This document shows, in pieces, positions 36,901 through 48,160 of a stretch of 64,000 nucleotides of DNA. The number at the start of each line of letters is the position of its first letter. Positions within the stretch are counted from its first letter, which is position 1. Under the pieces are notes generated by a model, which was not told the DNA's origin, ran no database searches, and saw nothing but the letters and a program-made list of their open reading frames with translations. A program made the translations under genes and the position numbers. Source of the DNA: Trichaptum fuscoviolaceum (Eukaryota > Basidiomycota > Agaricomycetes > Hymenochaetales > Trichaptaceae); assembly GCA_910574455.1 (NCBI GenBank), contig CAJSYZ010000009.1:1939040-2003039 (forward strand). The letters run 5' to 3'.

Positions 36901-37245
36901 ATGGTATGTCTCGTTCGCGTTCAGTGCAGCAGGGCGAACGAGTCTTGCAATTCGAGCGATGCAGCCCCATTCAGCGAGTTTCGAAGACGTATCTCCGTTT
37001 GAGCTCGAGTTGACCAAGGGTACAGCAGCCACGACCGGCTGTGCTTCAGAATCCTGGACATGTGCCACAAGTTGTTGGCCAAGCTGCCGCTTGACAGGTA
37101 GGGTAATTCGAGCTCCAGGAAGAACAATCAGAGGGTATGGGAGGGGTAATATCGCCGCTGTCGACATGTTCGATGAAAGTGAGTTGCCAGAGAAGGTATA
37201 AGGAGGTATGTAAGTGGGCGCACTGGGAGATGTTCGTGACTTCAT
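33927..37245 (-). CDS. LONP2-like: Lon protease homolog, peroxisomal type
   Basis: ATP-dependent serine protease that degrades misfolded matrix proteins. The ATG at 37245 or the one at about 37167 ([19 protein letters not shown]) opens the N-terminal LON substrate-binding domain. A coiled helical part follows ([20 protein letters not shown]) with an acidic insert. Walker A is [16 protein letters not shown] near 35605, formed across an intron; Walker B is DPVLLLDEIDKVG near 35320. The AAA+ lid includes [20 protein letters not shown]. The protease domain has the catalytic Ser in [11 protein letters not shown] near 34410 and the catalytic Lys in [17 protein letters not shown] near 34150. There is no mitochondrial presequence and the protein ends ILVESRL, a canonical PTS1 tripeptide, so the peroxisomal form is indicated. 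The exact start and total length are inferred. Confidence 0.93.
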
Positions 37246-37968
37246 TCACAACTTGAATTAGACGCACAATGCTTACTCAGCTTCAAGTTCTTGAACGAAT
37301 CGGCATTTCAGCGGCCGCGGTACTATATGCGCAATTTCACATGCCAGTGCTATTGCAATATGGGCCACCGTAGTGGCAAGCTCCCTGGCTTTCCTTTGGG
37401 ACCCTTGTGCTTTGAGCTTGTGTTCCTTGGGACTTGTGCGCGGACGTGGACGAGGGCAAGTCTGGGCTAGATCTAGTGACCAGTATTCCTTGGGACTGAT
37501 GTGTGAGCTTGGACAAGGACATGTATGGACTTGGGCGTGGGAAGTATATGCCAGTGAGCGTGTGACAGATTCCGGCGTGGTATCTGGACGTGCGCGAATG
37601 CTATTGGAAATCCCAGCGCCGCTATATTCCTCCCATTAAACATACTTAGCAGCAGATGAATTGTATCGCATATGTATATAATAACTGTATTTGTTCAAAC
37701 ACCATTGGCCTTTGTGGTAGCAGTCCTGGGGAGATCCTACCGACAAACAGTTAGAGGCATCCTAGAAGTAAGCATCCTTGAAAGTGTATTAATTCACCGA
37801 GAAGACGTGGTCCAGTGCAAAAACATTAGTAATAAAGACAACCATTGAAATAGATAATGATTACAGGATACAATACCACAACTTTCGAGATGTACGAAAG
37901 GCTTAAGCTACAATTTTACTAGCACACAAAAAGCACAAAAAGAAAAGATAAAACATCAGAACTGTCCA
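37246..37968. other. Intergenic, nothing recognised
   Basis: About 720 bases between the Lon start and the 3' end of the glucan synthase remnant. A plus-strand frame at 37373-37639 is rich in Gly/Leu/Trp-type codons from TTGGGAC and GGACGTG words and has no domain. Confidence 0.4.
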
Positions 37969-39364
37969 TCATTGTGTGTTCCAGTTGGGCTGCGTCGGTT
38001 CTTCACGATGTTCAGGATCCAGGTCTTCCGTATCCATGACCGCTATGCGAGGCGCATACTCAGCTTCACCATCCGAAGGTCTCCATGCCAGAGAGCCAGT
38101 GATCCGTAGACTAGTATCAATACTGTGCTTGTGGAAATCTTCTTCCATGCGCTGAGTCGCTGACGCCATTTAACAACCGGGAAACGCTGGACGGCCAATC
38201 GAGCATGCAAGATAGCACCCTCGTCTTCCGTATACTTAAACACCATTTGAATTGTCATCGTAAGCTGGGACAACATGTGTGCTGATGAACTTGATTTGAC
38301 AGGGAACCAATGTAACCAAAGTCAGATAGCAGATTAGAGAGTCGAGACAGAGAATATGAACTTACCCATCCAGGCATGAGACCGAGACCACCAAGACGAG
38401 CACAAACACCAAAGGCACCTTTGCGACCGAACTTGACAGTGACTAAACCGAACGGCTCATCACGCGAAGGGATCAAAGCGAAGTCGGCACCACTGAACAA
38501 GTACGGAGGCAGAGCAGTTTACTCCGGCTTCGAGTACACTCGGTCCCGATACATCTCCATGAGACGAGCAAGCTTCTCCGTAGCAAACCGACCGTACAAA
38601 TCAATGACGGCATGATCTTGAGCTCCCAGTGTCCATCTGCAGTATTGTCCATCTGGAAGTCCACTCCTCTGTTGAAACCCCCCGTACTGAACGGACCACA
38701 GGCGAGGAAGTGAGGGACACGGCGCTGTTGAGCATAATTCCTGTCCGCATGCACAACAGTATAGGCTGAAGCAGCAGTACCAGACCAGTCTAACGCAAAC
38801 TGAATCAGTAAGTATGTATACAGCACATATAGGAATAAAAGCGCTTACATTGCACAATAATTTGCTCGCCTGTACACCAAATTTCATCATTATCAGACAA
38901 GCTCTTATATATGCTCGTCACATCTCATACGCAGCCCACGTCATCAAGTTCTGTCCGTAATCCCATGAGTACCTGAACATATCAGCGCCTGGTGCGTGAA
39001 CGTGTACTTCCCAGAGCCCAAGTCAAACCTGAACGCATCATTGTCGTAGTCCGCGGAGGGGAAGACCATGGGATTGCGGGCGGAGTCCTTGCGCAAGAGG
39101 AGATGGTCGCGTGCGTTCGTTGACGAGGTGCCGTCCTGCGAAGGCGGGTTATTCGAAGTGATGTCGATAATATCGTCTGACACGCCCGTCAGCGTCGTGT
39201 TCCGCGCTCACGAGCCCGTCCCAGCACCCGAAATCGTTGCGGAATCGGTGTTTGCAACCACTTCCCAGTTCACTGCGGTGATCGAGGAGCCTCCACCCTT
39301 GCCCGAGCTTGAGACGATGAACGAGATGCTCGCCGTCACCTGGGCACAGTTTATCGGGACATTA

Positions 39365-39393
39365 CAATGGGTTACCAAAAATGATGGGACAAG
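39365..39393 (+). repeat. Left terminal inverted repeat of the Tc1/mariner element
   Basis: CAATGGGTTACCAAAAATGA followed by TGGGACAAG. It matches the reverse complement of 40653-40681 except at two positions and is preceded by the target TA. Confidence 0.93.
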
Positions 39394-39438
39394 ATCACGT
39401 GCCACAGTTAGCATCATGTTAGTACACGACTTTGCCTC

Positions 39439-40533
39439 ATGTATTACACCTCTTTGCTTCGTCTTTCATCCTCAAAAAAAATGTCTGGACATACGCATGG
39501 ACCTCAATATGATTCTCCACTAAAAAACCGGGTTGTTGGAGCAATACAAGCCGGCAAAAAAATTCGAGAAGCAGCTGCTTTGTTCAATGTCCCACGGTCT
39601 GATGCCGGTCGATGGTGGTCGAACTTTAAAAAAAGGGGAACAACACACAACCTCCCTCGCAGGGGTAGACCACACAAGCTGACGGATCGCGCGAAGCAAT
39701 GCCTTGTTTCGGAAGCGGTGAAAAACCGCCGAGTGACCCTTCGGGCACTTGGACAGTCGATCAACCCCCAAGTATCCGGGAGTACCGCACGGCGCGTGCT
39801 AGCGGACGCCGGATACCATCGGAGGGTTGCCGTTCGCAAGCCATACCTCACCAAAGAACACAAGATACTACGCCAGAAGTGGGCAAAAAAATACGAGCAC
39901 TGGCGCACAAATCAATGGATGCATGTCATTTGGTCGGACGAGTGTTATGTTCATATGGACGACAACGGAGGTCCTGTTTATGTTACACGGCGACCGGATG
40001 AGACCCTTGATGATGGCTGCACCATCAAGTCCTTCAAGCAGTCCAACATACGTGTTATGGTCTGGGGTTGTATTGCTTACGATAAAAAGGGACCACTTTT
40101 ACTTTTGGACTACCCTGGAGGACGAGGTGGAGGGATGAACTCGGAACGATATACTGAACAAGTCCTTTCTGGATCACTTCTGGGCTTCTACAACAGTATG
40201 AAGAAACAGCGGAGATATATGTCTTTCCAACAGGACAATGCCCCCATTCATGTTTCAAAATCAACCATCCGGTGGCTCAATAGAAATAATGTCCGTCTTT
40301 TTCCACATCCGGCTTCGTCGCCTGATCTCAATCCTATTGAGAATCTTTGGCACTTGCTCAAGATACGCATCCAAGCACGAGAACACCATCCTACCTCCAC
40401 AGCAGAATTACAGCAGGCAGTCCGAGAGGCATGGGAGAGCCTTACAATCGATGATATCAATGTGCTTGTCAGATCTATGCCTGATCGAGTACATGCTGTT
40501 CTTCAGGCTAAGGGTGGACATACAAAGTTCTAA
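39439..40533 (+). CDS. Tc1/mariner-type DD34E transposase
   Basis: Uninterrupted 364-residue frame; a second ATG at 39481 (MSGHTHGPQYDSPLKNRVVG) may be the real start. The N-terminal helix-turn-helix shows IQAGKKIREAAALFNVPRSD, followed by a GRPHKL hook-like motif and a second helix-turn-helix (RVTLRALGQSINPQVSGSTA). The DDE catalytic triad is visible: Asp in HVIWSDECYVH, Asp in FQQDNAPIH and Glu in SPDLNPIENLWHLL. Thirty-four residues separate the second Asp from the Glu, giving DD34E, the Tc1 type. The transposase would bind the terminal repeats and move the element by cut-and-paste. All key residues are present and no stop interrupts the frame. Confidence 0.96.
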   Translation: MYYTSLLRLSSSKKMSGHTHGPQYDSPLKNRVVGAIQAGKKIREAAALFNVPRSDAGRWWSNFKKRGTTHNLPRRGRPHKLTDRAKQCLVSEAVKNRRVTLRALGQSINPQVSGSTARRVLADAGYHRRVAVRKPYLTKEHKILRQKWAKKYEHWRTNQWMHVIWSDECYVHMDDNGGPVYVTRRPDETLDDGCTIKSFKQSNIRVMVWGCIAYDKKGPLLLLDYPGGRGGGMNSERYTEQVLSGSLLGFYNSMKKQRRYMSFQQDNAPIHVSKSTIRWLNRNNVRLFPHPASSPDLNPIENLWHLLKIRIQAREHHPTSTAELQQAVREAWESLTIDDINVLVRSMPDRVHAVLQAKGGHTKF

Positions 40534-40652
40534 ATTTACATAGTATTCATATTTGTTGTCTCTTCTATCATATGTCATTTACATGCAAGCCTAGGTTTAT
40601 TTGTTGTAGAGATATGATTTTTTTTGTGTCCGATGTTTGGTGACCGTGGGAA

Positions 40653-40681
40653 CTTGTCCCATCACTTTTGGTAACCCACTG
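40653..40681 (-). repeat. Right terminal inverted repeat of the Tc1/mariner element
   Basis: Ends ...CTTTTGGTAACCCACTG before the target TA at 40682-40683. It pairs with the left repeat at 39365-39393. Confidence 0.93.
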
Positions 40682-41732
40682 TAGCTGTAATCATGGCACA
40701 CTTTGTATTGAATTTTACGTGCCTGATAAGGTCAATATATTTGATACTGGAACCCGAGATACATTAGGGACGATTTTACCTGTTATATTGTATGTTATCG
40801 TATGTAATCATATTATCATTTTAAAAACTTTTTCCTGATGGTTTACCAAGCTCTGCCAGCGGTAGTAGACATCGAAGTTACTCGTGCCGAACATACGACG
40901 CGGGTCTGTCTTGCCCAACTGAGCATTGATAAAATTGTTTGCCACGAACATTTCATGCCATGCGTCGACAAAGTTCACGCCAACATCATCACTGGCAGCG
41001 ACCTGTAAATTACCATCCATACCAAGGGAGCTCGTGAGAGAACGACATGTTGATTAGTGGAAGGCAATGCCATCGAGACCGTGATGCCCTTCGAGTGGTG
41101 GAAGTATTGATTATCGTCCGACGCCATGTCTTTAATGGCAGCCAGATCAGGGGGCGGCGACATTGTTGGTGTACGACCACGACCAAGATACAAAGCTCCA
41201 AATGTGTTGCCACCGGAGACTTCGCCGGTAATGAAGAAGTTGTTCTTATTGACGCTTGCAGCGAATGAGCGCACGGCTGTGCCGGTGGTCCATTCTGCCA
41301 GTGCGTCCAATGTGACCGAGATTATCGAGTTTGTTTGCCAAGTCACGGACATCGCCACCAAAGCGCAGTTGCGCCTTGCGCCAATCGTTTTCGAACATCG
41401 TCTGGAAGATCTCATTATTTCTCGGGTCTGCGTCAGCGAGCTTGTTGAGCAGCACAGCGTATAATGGCAGCACCCGCAATGTGACTGTGTGTAGGTATTG
41501 TGCTTGCGTGTGGATTGGTACTGCATCGGGTCCTGCGCGATCTGATTGACGGTCAGATTTCACTGTACCAGATCAGAGTTGTAAGGAATGGCATTGGCGG
41601 GTGTCAAAAGGAGTGTAGAGAGTGCGGTAGGTCAGCAATGATGGTGAGGAGGAAGAGGCATAGCAACATACCAGCTAAATCAGGAAGCGTCAGGACGCGT
41701 CAGTTACTATAAGCAGAAAATATTTTCCTTGA

Positions 41733-41858
41733 TGTAGCCAGTAAGTGGACTTATGTAGCCAGTACCTGGACTAGTGTAGCCACTACGAGGACTAATGTAG
41801 CCAGTACTCGGACTAGTGTAGCAAGTACATGGACTAGTGTAGCCAGTAAGTGGACTTA
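41733..41858. repeat. Six tandem copies of a 21-base unit
   Basis: The unit TGTAGCCAGTACCTGGACTAG and close variants repeat six times without gaps; first and last units are identical (TGTAGCCAGTAAGTGGACTTA). Because 21 is a multiple of three, the minus strand stays open across it as a heptad S-P-x-T-G-Y-(T/I). It begins about 65 bases upstream of the glucan synthase pseudogene start. Confidence 0.93.
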
Positions 41859-43430
41859 TGGACTCAGGGACTCCGGGACAGGTGCGGGGGAACCTCGGAC
41901 GAAGTAGCAGTTCCCACGGAATTATGATCAGCAAGGCCCAGGGCAAGCCAGGGGATTGGCGAAGTACGATTTTATATCATGTTTGCAGGCTTGAAAATTG
42001 GCATAGCAGATAGTGACTGACGTCTAAGACAATTCACAATGTAGCATTTGTGGTGGTTGGGGGTAAAGAAAGAATACGGTATCGTTCATTTATGCCACAG
42101 CGTTATATATGCCAGTGAGAGGAAGCCTGAGCGGAGTTTACTAGGAATTGAAGAGGCGCCGATCTCTGGATTGAAATGATGTCATCATCTTCAGATGGTG
42201 GAATCATGATCCAGTTCAGCATTGTTACTGACTCTCACTACGACAAGAACAACTTCAAGACAACAAAACCTGATTTCTTTACAAGACATATTAAGCGGTT
42301 GTGCCCGCTTATAATATGCAATCACATAGTCATTGCTGCTTGTTGACCCGCTTCGAATGAGGCCTTTATCGTGCTACCCGAAAACCGGTTGCGCTCGCTG
42401 TCGTGTAACATGTACATCTATCTTTTGGACTCTGGAAAGCATACGGGGAACAGGTGTGTACTTTATTGCATGACTTATCTGTCTGGGTGACAGTACTCCT
42501 TGGGAGACGTCAGTCGACGTAGCCTTCTTGTGGGCTTTATTATAAGTTGCCGACCTCCTCTCTTGTGCACTTGACTCCCCCTCGGTAGCCCAAATTGCTC
42601 TCCAGCAAAGAACTTTTTATTGAACTCTTCTCCCACAAGAACTTGAACCTGCCGGCCCATCTTTTCACTTTCGCTTCTTTTGCGGAAGCCTTTCCTTCTA
42701 GATTGTCAACAGACGGCAGCGTGCGGAAGAATGACCTTACAGATCTCAACTGCAACAGTTAGAAAATAAAAAGATTTCTTACGGTGATTACATTGCACAG
42801 AAAACAGTAGAGGCTATTATAACAACATCTTTTTTCCTCTGTTGCTTGGCATGCTCTTGCACAATTACAATTTCATGTTGTGCATTCGGTAAGATAGAGT
42901 CAGTACCCACCGGAGGGCCTTAGTATAATGATAAGACGTCTGGTCGAGGAATCGTATATAATCAATAATTCATACTGTCCTACGGTTCATACAAGCATGG
43001 GTTGCTTTCTCAAGCAAATATCCATCGGGAGATTCATAGCAGCAACATCACAACATCGACGATAAATAGTCGGGTGATAGGGATGGGGGACGAAGGAGTA
43101 TAATGGAGAAAAGGGGGTGAAATGAGATGACAACAATAAAGCAGAGTGCAAAGCGATATCGATAGCAAGGCAACAAAGCAAACGTACGAGATACAACGTG
43201 AAGTGTGGAGGGAAATGTAAAATGCGTCTGATGTCCGTTGTGTTACAGATACACATGGCGATCGTGCAGCATAGGATGGCTGTAGCAATCCAAGAGTCGT
43301 ATTTGGCGTTCAGATCACTGGTCTTCATTCTGTGGGCACATCGATTAATGGAGAAAAATGCAAAAGAGAAGAATTGGTAAAGCACAAATAGAAGAAATAG
43401 AAGTAAGGGAAAAAAAGGCAGAGTCTTGCT
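41859..43430. other. Intergenic, no supported gene
   Basis: About 1.6 kb. Minus-strand frames at 42475-42755 and 42987-43385 carry no recognisable motif. CTTAGTATAATGATAAG near 42921 resembles a tRNA A-box by chance, but no acceptor stem or B-box follows. Confidence 0.4.
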
Positions 43431-46400
43431 TCAGGCTGGGTTGCCTAAGACTGAGCCCCGTCGGACAATTCTTGTAGGCGTGGCTTTGCCCGATGCCGGC
43501 TTCGCATTTTCTTTATCCTCCTGAACAGACGATGAGTCACTCATATCCGCTGCACTTGCACTTGCGCTCCGCATCAGCGCAGCCTTTGAAGACAATGAAC
43601 GAGAAGGCACTACGGAAGAGACACGCCTGTGGCCTGGTGTCGCGGCTGTCGAGCTTGACGAAGTGTTGTTGGCGGCGCGGACAGATGTCGAGCGAGTGAT
43701 TGAAGAGCTCATAGTAGATGACGTTGAACTCGATAGTGACGTTCTTCTGGGCGGAGCATTAACAACATTGTCCGTCAACCGAGACGGCTTCATCGCGGAT
43801 GGTGGGGGTGGCATTGTTGCATTGATGCGAGAACTCTTTCCTAAAGTGGTTTTGCCGATTGTGGAAGGTGTGTCGCCAACCTGCTTGAAAGTCTTATTGC
43901 CCGTGTCAGAGAGTGACGATGGAGGGCGCATAGGAATGGGAGTGACGAAAGCATTCGATTCCCGCCTGTTCCCGATTCTTGAGGGCGGTGCAGGTGTGCT
44001 ACCAGCTGTTCCGCATACCCCAATCTTCCTCTTCAGCTGAATGCGACCGCAAAAATGTTAATGAGGTACAAATGCAAGGTAGTCGACACTTACGAGTTCC
44101 AACTCCTGCTGTTTAGAGTCAAGAGCAATGTTTAAGCCAAGTTTGTCTTCTTTATCCTGCTCGTGCTGCCGTTGCATCTGGACAAACTTCACGTCCTGGT
44201 CAGCGCTCTGCTTCTTCAGCTCATGCACCTGTCGTCTCAGCTTCTCCACCTCTTCTTGCAATGTGTCGACGCGATCCTGGAGGCTCTTGGCTTCCATCTG
44301 TGCCTCGGTTTGTGAGCGGAGTGCCTCCTCGACCTGCTTCCGAGCATCAGCCTCACGCCCACCAACGGATGATATTGCACGGTCATGTTCCGAGGCAAGT
44401 CGAGCGTGTTCTCTACGTAAGGACGAAAGCTCATCACGAAGCGAATCGATCTCTTCTTCCTTCGACGATAGCTTCTTTGTGAACGTGTCAAGCTCAGCAT
44501 CTCGTTCTTCAAGGAGCTTCTCGAGATGAGTGATGTTTTCTGCGGCAGCCTGACGTTCACGTTGCAACTGAGAAAATTGTTCATCCAAATGCTCGAGTTC
44601 AGATCCAAGTTCAGCAACTTGAGCGCGTTCTTGATCTACTTCATCTCGCAGCTATGAAAGGCATGGATAGTCAAGCTAGGAAAGTTGAATGAGAGTGAGA
44701 AAACACACTTGGTCTCTTTCCCTTTCAACCTCTTCCTTAGAGAGCCAAACATCTGCAAGCTCTGCTTCCGCCTCGCTTCTCCTGTTTTCACTCTCTGTCC
44801 ATTCGATCTCCATCTCGCTCATCCTTTTCTCCAAACTTGTCAATTCGTTCTTCAAGTGCTCTTTCTCTCTTTCGTTGTCTTCTCTGTCTCTGTTAAGCTC
44901 CTCGCACTTCGCGTTCAACTTCTCAGTCCCCGCCCACTGGGCTTCAACCTCTTTTTTCAGCACAAGAATTTCACTCTCTCGAGCATTCAGCTGCTCTTGA
45001 AGCGCCTCCATGTTCTCCAGCTGTGCGACTAGGCGGGCGCGTTCCTCGTCCCACGCGAATTCAGCTTCTCGATGTCGATCCAGTTCTTCTGCGTACTCCC
45101 TCTCGCCTCTCACCATCAGACTTTTCACGTCCTCAACACCACGCTCCATACTTTGGTCAGCCGCACGCATAGCCTCCATCTGCGTTTTCGCATCCTCGAT
45201 ACCGGCTTGCAGACTGCGCTCAGCCTCTTCACGTCTTCGGATCTCCTGGACCAACCTATCATTCTCAACTATCGTATCGCGTTCGCGCTTCTCCAAATCA
45301 CCTTTTTCGCGTTCGAGCTGGTTGATTTGGCGATGTAATTGCCTCAGTGCTTCCCCACTTGCCTCATCCATGATACTCCTTTCGAAGCTTTCTTGCTTAG
45401 AGCGATCCACTTGTTCTTCAAGTGTACGGCAAGCACGTTCCAGTTCCGCGATCTTTTTTCTCCAGCCTCGGACCATCTTTGCGCGCTTTTCATTTTCACC
45501 TTCGGCACCTTTGAGCTTTTGATTGAGGATAGTGACAAGTTCGTCCCGAGCTGATAGATCAATTTCGTATTGTGAGGACAATTCCTGATGGTATGCTAGC
45601 TGTGTACGCAAGGATAGAATTAAGTCATCTTCCTCTAAGCGTTTTGAGTGCGACATATTAGAGATCTTGGACGACTGTGATGCCATCGACTTCGATGACT
45701 TCGTCGATTTCGATGAAGATGCTGACATTGACTTTGCACTCGTGCCTGACATACCAGAGTCCGTCCTCGTATGCTGTATTGGCTTTGGGGGCGAGTTTGG
45801 GATGCCAGCGTCGGGAGTGAAGTAATTCTTGGCATCGGCATTAAATGGATCAGGCGATTCCACATCCCGTGCATCATAAAGAACAACATCGGTGGCTGAC
45901 ATGTCATTGATGTCAGCCTCCGGAACTTCTCGCCTCTTGGTCAGGTTCAAAGGTGGGATGGCTTCCACTATTTGCGGCGGCCTAGAGAATACACGTTCGC
46001 TCTGCGATCTACTCCGGAATGAAGCAGCGTTTGATAGGGAAGAATCGAGCGACGGACGCCCCTGCTTGATCGCGTCTTTAGGTTCTCCAGAGAAAGCGTT
46101 ATACAAGTCAAGCGAAGATGCGGAACGGGGAGGGAGTGTATATCCCTCAACTGAAGGCACGGGTTCTTCCTTGGCGTTCGTTAACGATCGAAAAATCTTT
46201 TCGCCAGTTTTCCGCCCTAGCGATAAACTGAAGTTGACACTGCTATTTGGAGTTGAGACAGATGCCGACGACATTGACGATGCACTTGGATGTCTATTTT
46301 CCTTTCCGTCGAATACGGGACGCGAGAACACATTCGGCGACTTGTCATCGTTCTTTTGAACGATGCGGTCAAAATCATCGACTTCAACTGCACCATCTTG

Positions 46401-47471
46401 AATGGCTCCGTCGAATCCTAGAGGAATCTCTTGAACATTGTGCTCATGAGCTGCAGAAAGATCGAAAAGATCGATCTCCGGAGGAGGGATAGGGACCAGA
46501 AGCGAGGTCATGCTATGTCTCGATTTATCTTGTGATGGGGTCGAGAAGATATCGCTGTTCCTGTCAGTATTGACATCAAGGAACATTCCATTCGGTGACG
46601 AGATGGGCGGAGAGAAAACGTCGTTCTGTGAATTGACTGCAGAGTGAAATCTCGTGGATTCTTGGTTCGAAGGTGTACTCCGGTCCGGGCTGACATCCTT
46701 TAGTCGTTGTTGGAACGTAGAAGGCGGAGGATCGCTAGCACTATTGTCAACGCTCGTTTCCGGACTGATAACCCGGTAGGCATCTCTTGAGAAGAACCGA
46801 ACGTTTTGTCCTGTTCCTGGTGTCTTCCGATCTTTGAGGATGGATCGTACGGAACCCCCACCAGAAACACGCTGGATGTCGAGTGGTGTAAGAGGAGGAA
46901 GGGCAGGTAATTCTGATTGAGGTGTTTCTGAGGCTTCAAAGCGAATAAAGTGTCAGTGACCTCGGCCAAACGGTAATTGTCAAGTGCGCACCTGCAATTT
47001 CTCCGCTGAGTTGTTGAGCACTGGGTATGTCTCTGCGCCACATAGAGCGAATAGAGCCATATACATTTACGCCAGATTCTGTAGTTGAGCTCGGGAGTAA
47101 TGACAAATTAGAGCCTACGAAATATCAGCATGCTGCGAAAATTGACTATGACGCATCTACTCACCGTTCATGTTTGTGTTGATATGTAGAGACGACTTCA
47201 CCTTCTTGGCTAGGCTAACAGACGATGCGTTCTCGTGATGAGGTTTCGTATTTCGTTTGAAGAGTCCTAGGCGCCCATTTTTTGTTGGTGAACTCGGTGG
47301 GCTAGGTACAGGAAGTGTGTGATCCTGGCTGCTTGGTTGGAACATAGACATGTTTGGGTGCTGCTCGCGAATCTTCTCTACAACCAGCGAGTGAGGCACA
47401 GTTGCGGATGACGACGCTACCTGGTCGTCATCTGTCCGTGTCTTCAGGACGTTACTGATTTTCGACCACAT
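43431..47471 (-). CDS. Large coiled-coil protein, cytoskeletal/kinetochore-like
   Basis: The first in-frame ATG (47471) begins MWSKISNVLKTRTDDDQVAS; the frame extends further upstream without an ATG. A Ser/Pro-rich disordered N-terminal half includes SGGGSVRSILKDRKTPGTGQ near 46850 and KSMSASSSKSTKSSKSMASQ near 45700. From about 45640 to 44090 the protein is an almost unbroken coiled coil rich in Glu, Arg, Leu and Gln (LRTQLAYHQELSSQYEIDLS ... EEVEKLRRQVHELKKQ). The C-terminal tail begins LKRKIGVCGTAGSTPAPPSR and continues as a basic Ser/Thr/Arg-rich region (RRTSLSSSTSSTMSSSITRS) typical of microtubule-binding tails, ending SVLGNPA at 43431. Architecture resembles Slk19-like kinetochore/spindle proteins, but I cannot assign a family with confidence. 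Four or five introns interrupt it. Confidence 0.8.
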
Positions 47472-48160
47472 CGTTTGCTTCGCGCTCGTGGCTGCTACGT
47501 TCACTGTCACTGAGCAGCAAAGCGGAGTGCCAGCGTGCGTGAAGCTGTCGTCTGGCCTCGGGCGCGTCGTTGTTGGCGGTCTAAAACGAACAGAGGTCTT
47601 CGTTGAAGTTTCGGAAGTCAAGAAGTTCAACACGCTTCAAGTTTGAGAAGACAAGGGTGCCAAACAAACGCGCAAATAACGCGTCCTGTCACGTGCCTTC
47701 AAGTTCAAGGATTGGACCCCAAGTTAATTATGCCACTTTCAATTGAGTGTGACCCGTGGCACACTGTTCGACTTGCTTCCGTCCACAACCATCCACGTCG
47801 CTGAGAAAATGTCAAAAGGGCCACGCCATATGCTCGAGCCCCCATTCAATCCCGGATGGTGCCATGAATCATGAAGTCATGAAACCGCAATGAACGGATA
47901 TCGCCATGGGACATATTCATAGCTTTTTTGATCCCGTCTCGTCTTTGTTTGAAACGGGTCGGCCAGCCCCTTCAGAAGGGACCTGACCTGGCCCGGGGGC
48001 GTCAACGTCTTTCTCTTGCACGCGCACTGACACGAGGATTGGTACGCTCCTAAAAGGACTTAGGACTTGCTCGAGGACGCCACATCTTTTTGAAACTCAA
48101 TTCTTCTTCGTCGGAACCTCTTCTCTTTCGCCTGTTCTCTGTCTGCATCTTATTTGAACG
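47472..48160. other. Intergenic, probable divergent promoter region
   Basis: About 690 bases between the starts of the coiled-coil gene (minus) and the small gene at 48161 (plus). The first 160 bases are open in frame with the coiled-coil protein but lack an ATG. No further feature is recognised. Confidence 0.4.

Larger units (their letters stand above)
39365..40681 (+). mobile_element. Complete Tc1/mariner DNA transposon
   Basis: 1317 bases bounded by terminal inverted repeats of 29 bases (39365-39393 and 40653-40681) that differ at two positions and contain GGGTTACCAAAA and GATGGGACAAG. A TA dinucleotide stands on each side (39363-39364 and 40682-40683), the target duplication expected for Tc1/mariner. 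It carries one intact transposase frame. The element sits inside the alpha-1,3-glucan synthase remnant. Complete ends plus an unbroken frame imply recent arrival and possible autonomy. Confidence 0.95.
37969..41669 (-). pseudogene. AGS: Broken alpha-1,3-glucan synthase gene with a transposon insertion
   Basis: Cell-wall alpha-1,3-glucan synthases are membrane proteins of about 2400 residues: extracellular amylase-like domain, GT5 synthase domain and C-terminal membrane helices. Here only islands remain, in family order on the minus strand: a leader MLLCLFLLTIIADL (41669), AIPYNSDLVQ-stop-NLTVNQ (stop at 41560-41562), PLYAVLLNKLADADPRNNE near 41460, KNNFFITGEVSGGNTFGALY near 41240, MDGNLQVAASDDVGVNFVDA near 41020, then, beyond the transposon, NPMVFPSADYDNDAFRFDLG near 39070, SAYTVVHADRNYAQQRRVPH near 38765, AVIDLYGRFATEKLARLMEM near 38600, and [20 protein letters not shown] near 38495. 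Most of the intervening sequence is deleted, several frame changes occur, and the gene stops at PTQPNWNTQ with no C-terminal helices. It cannot make a working enzyme. Confidence 0.9.

Noticed and set aside
2275..41669. Repeat-induced point mutation as the cause of both pseudogenes
   Set aside because: The damage is mainly indels and deletions; I see no strong excess of C-to-T type stops in the readable islands.
41733..41858. CRISPR-like array
   Set aside because: Units are contiguous with no spacers, and the genome is eukaryotic.
42915..42965. tRNA-like A-box word near 42921
   Set aside because: No B-box, no acceptor stem and no anticodon arm could be folded.
45010..45522. 170-codon plus-strand Ser-rich frame
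   Set aside because: Shadow of the Glu/Arg-rich coiled-coil gene on the minus strand; the composition is what antisense GAG/CGC codons give.
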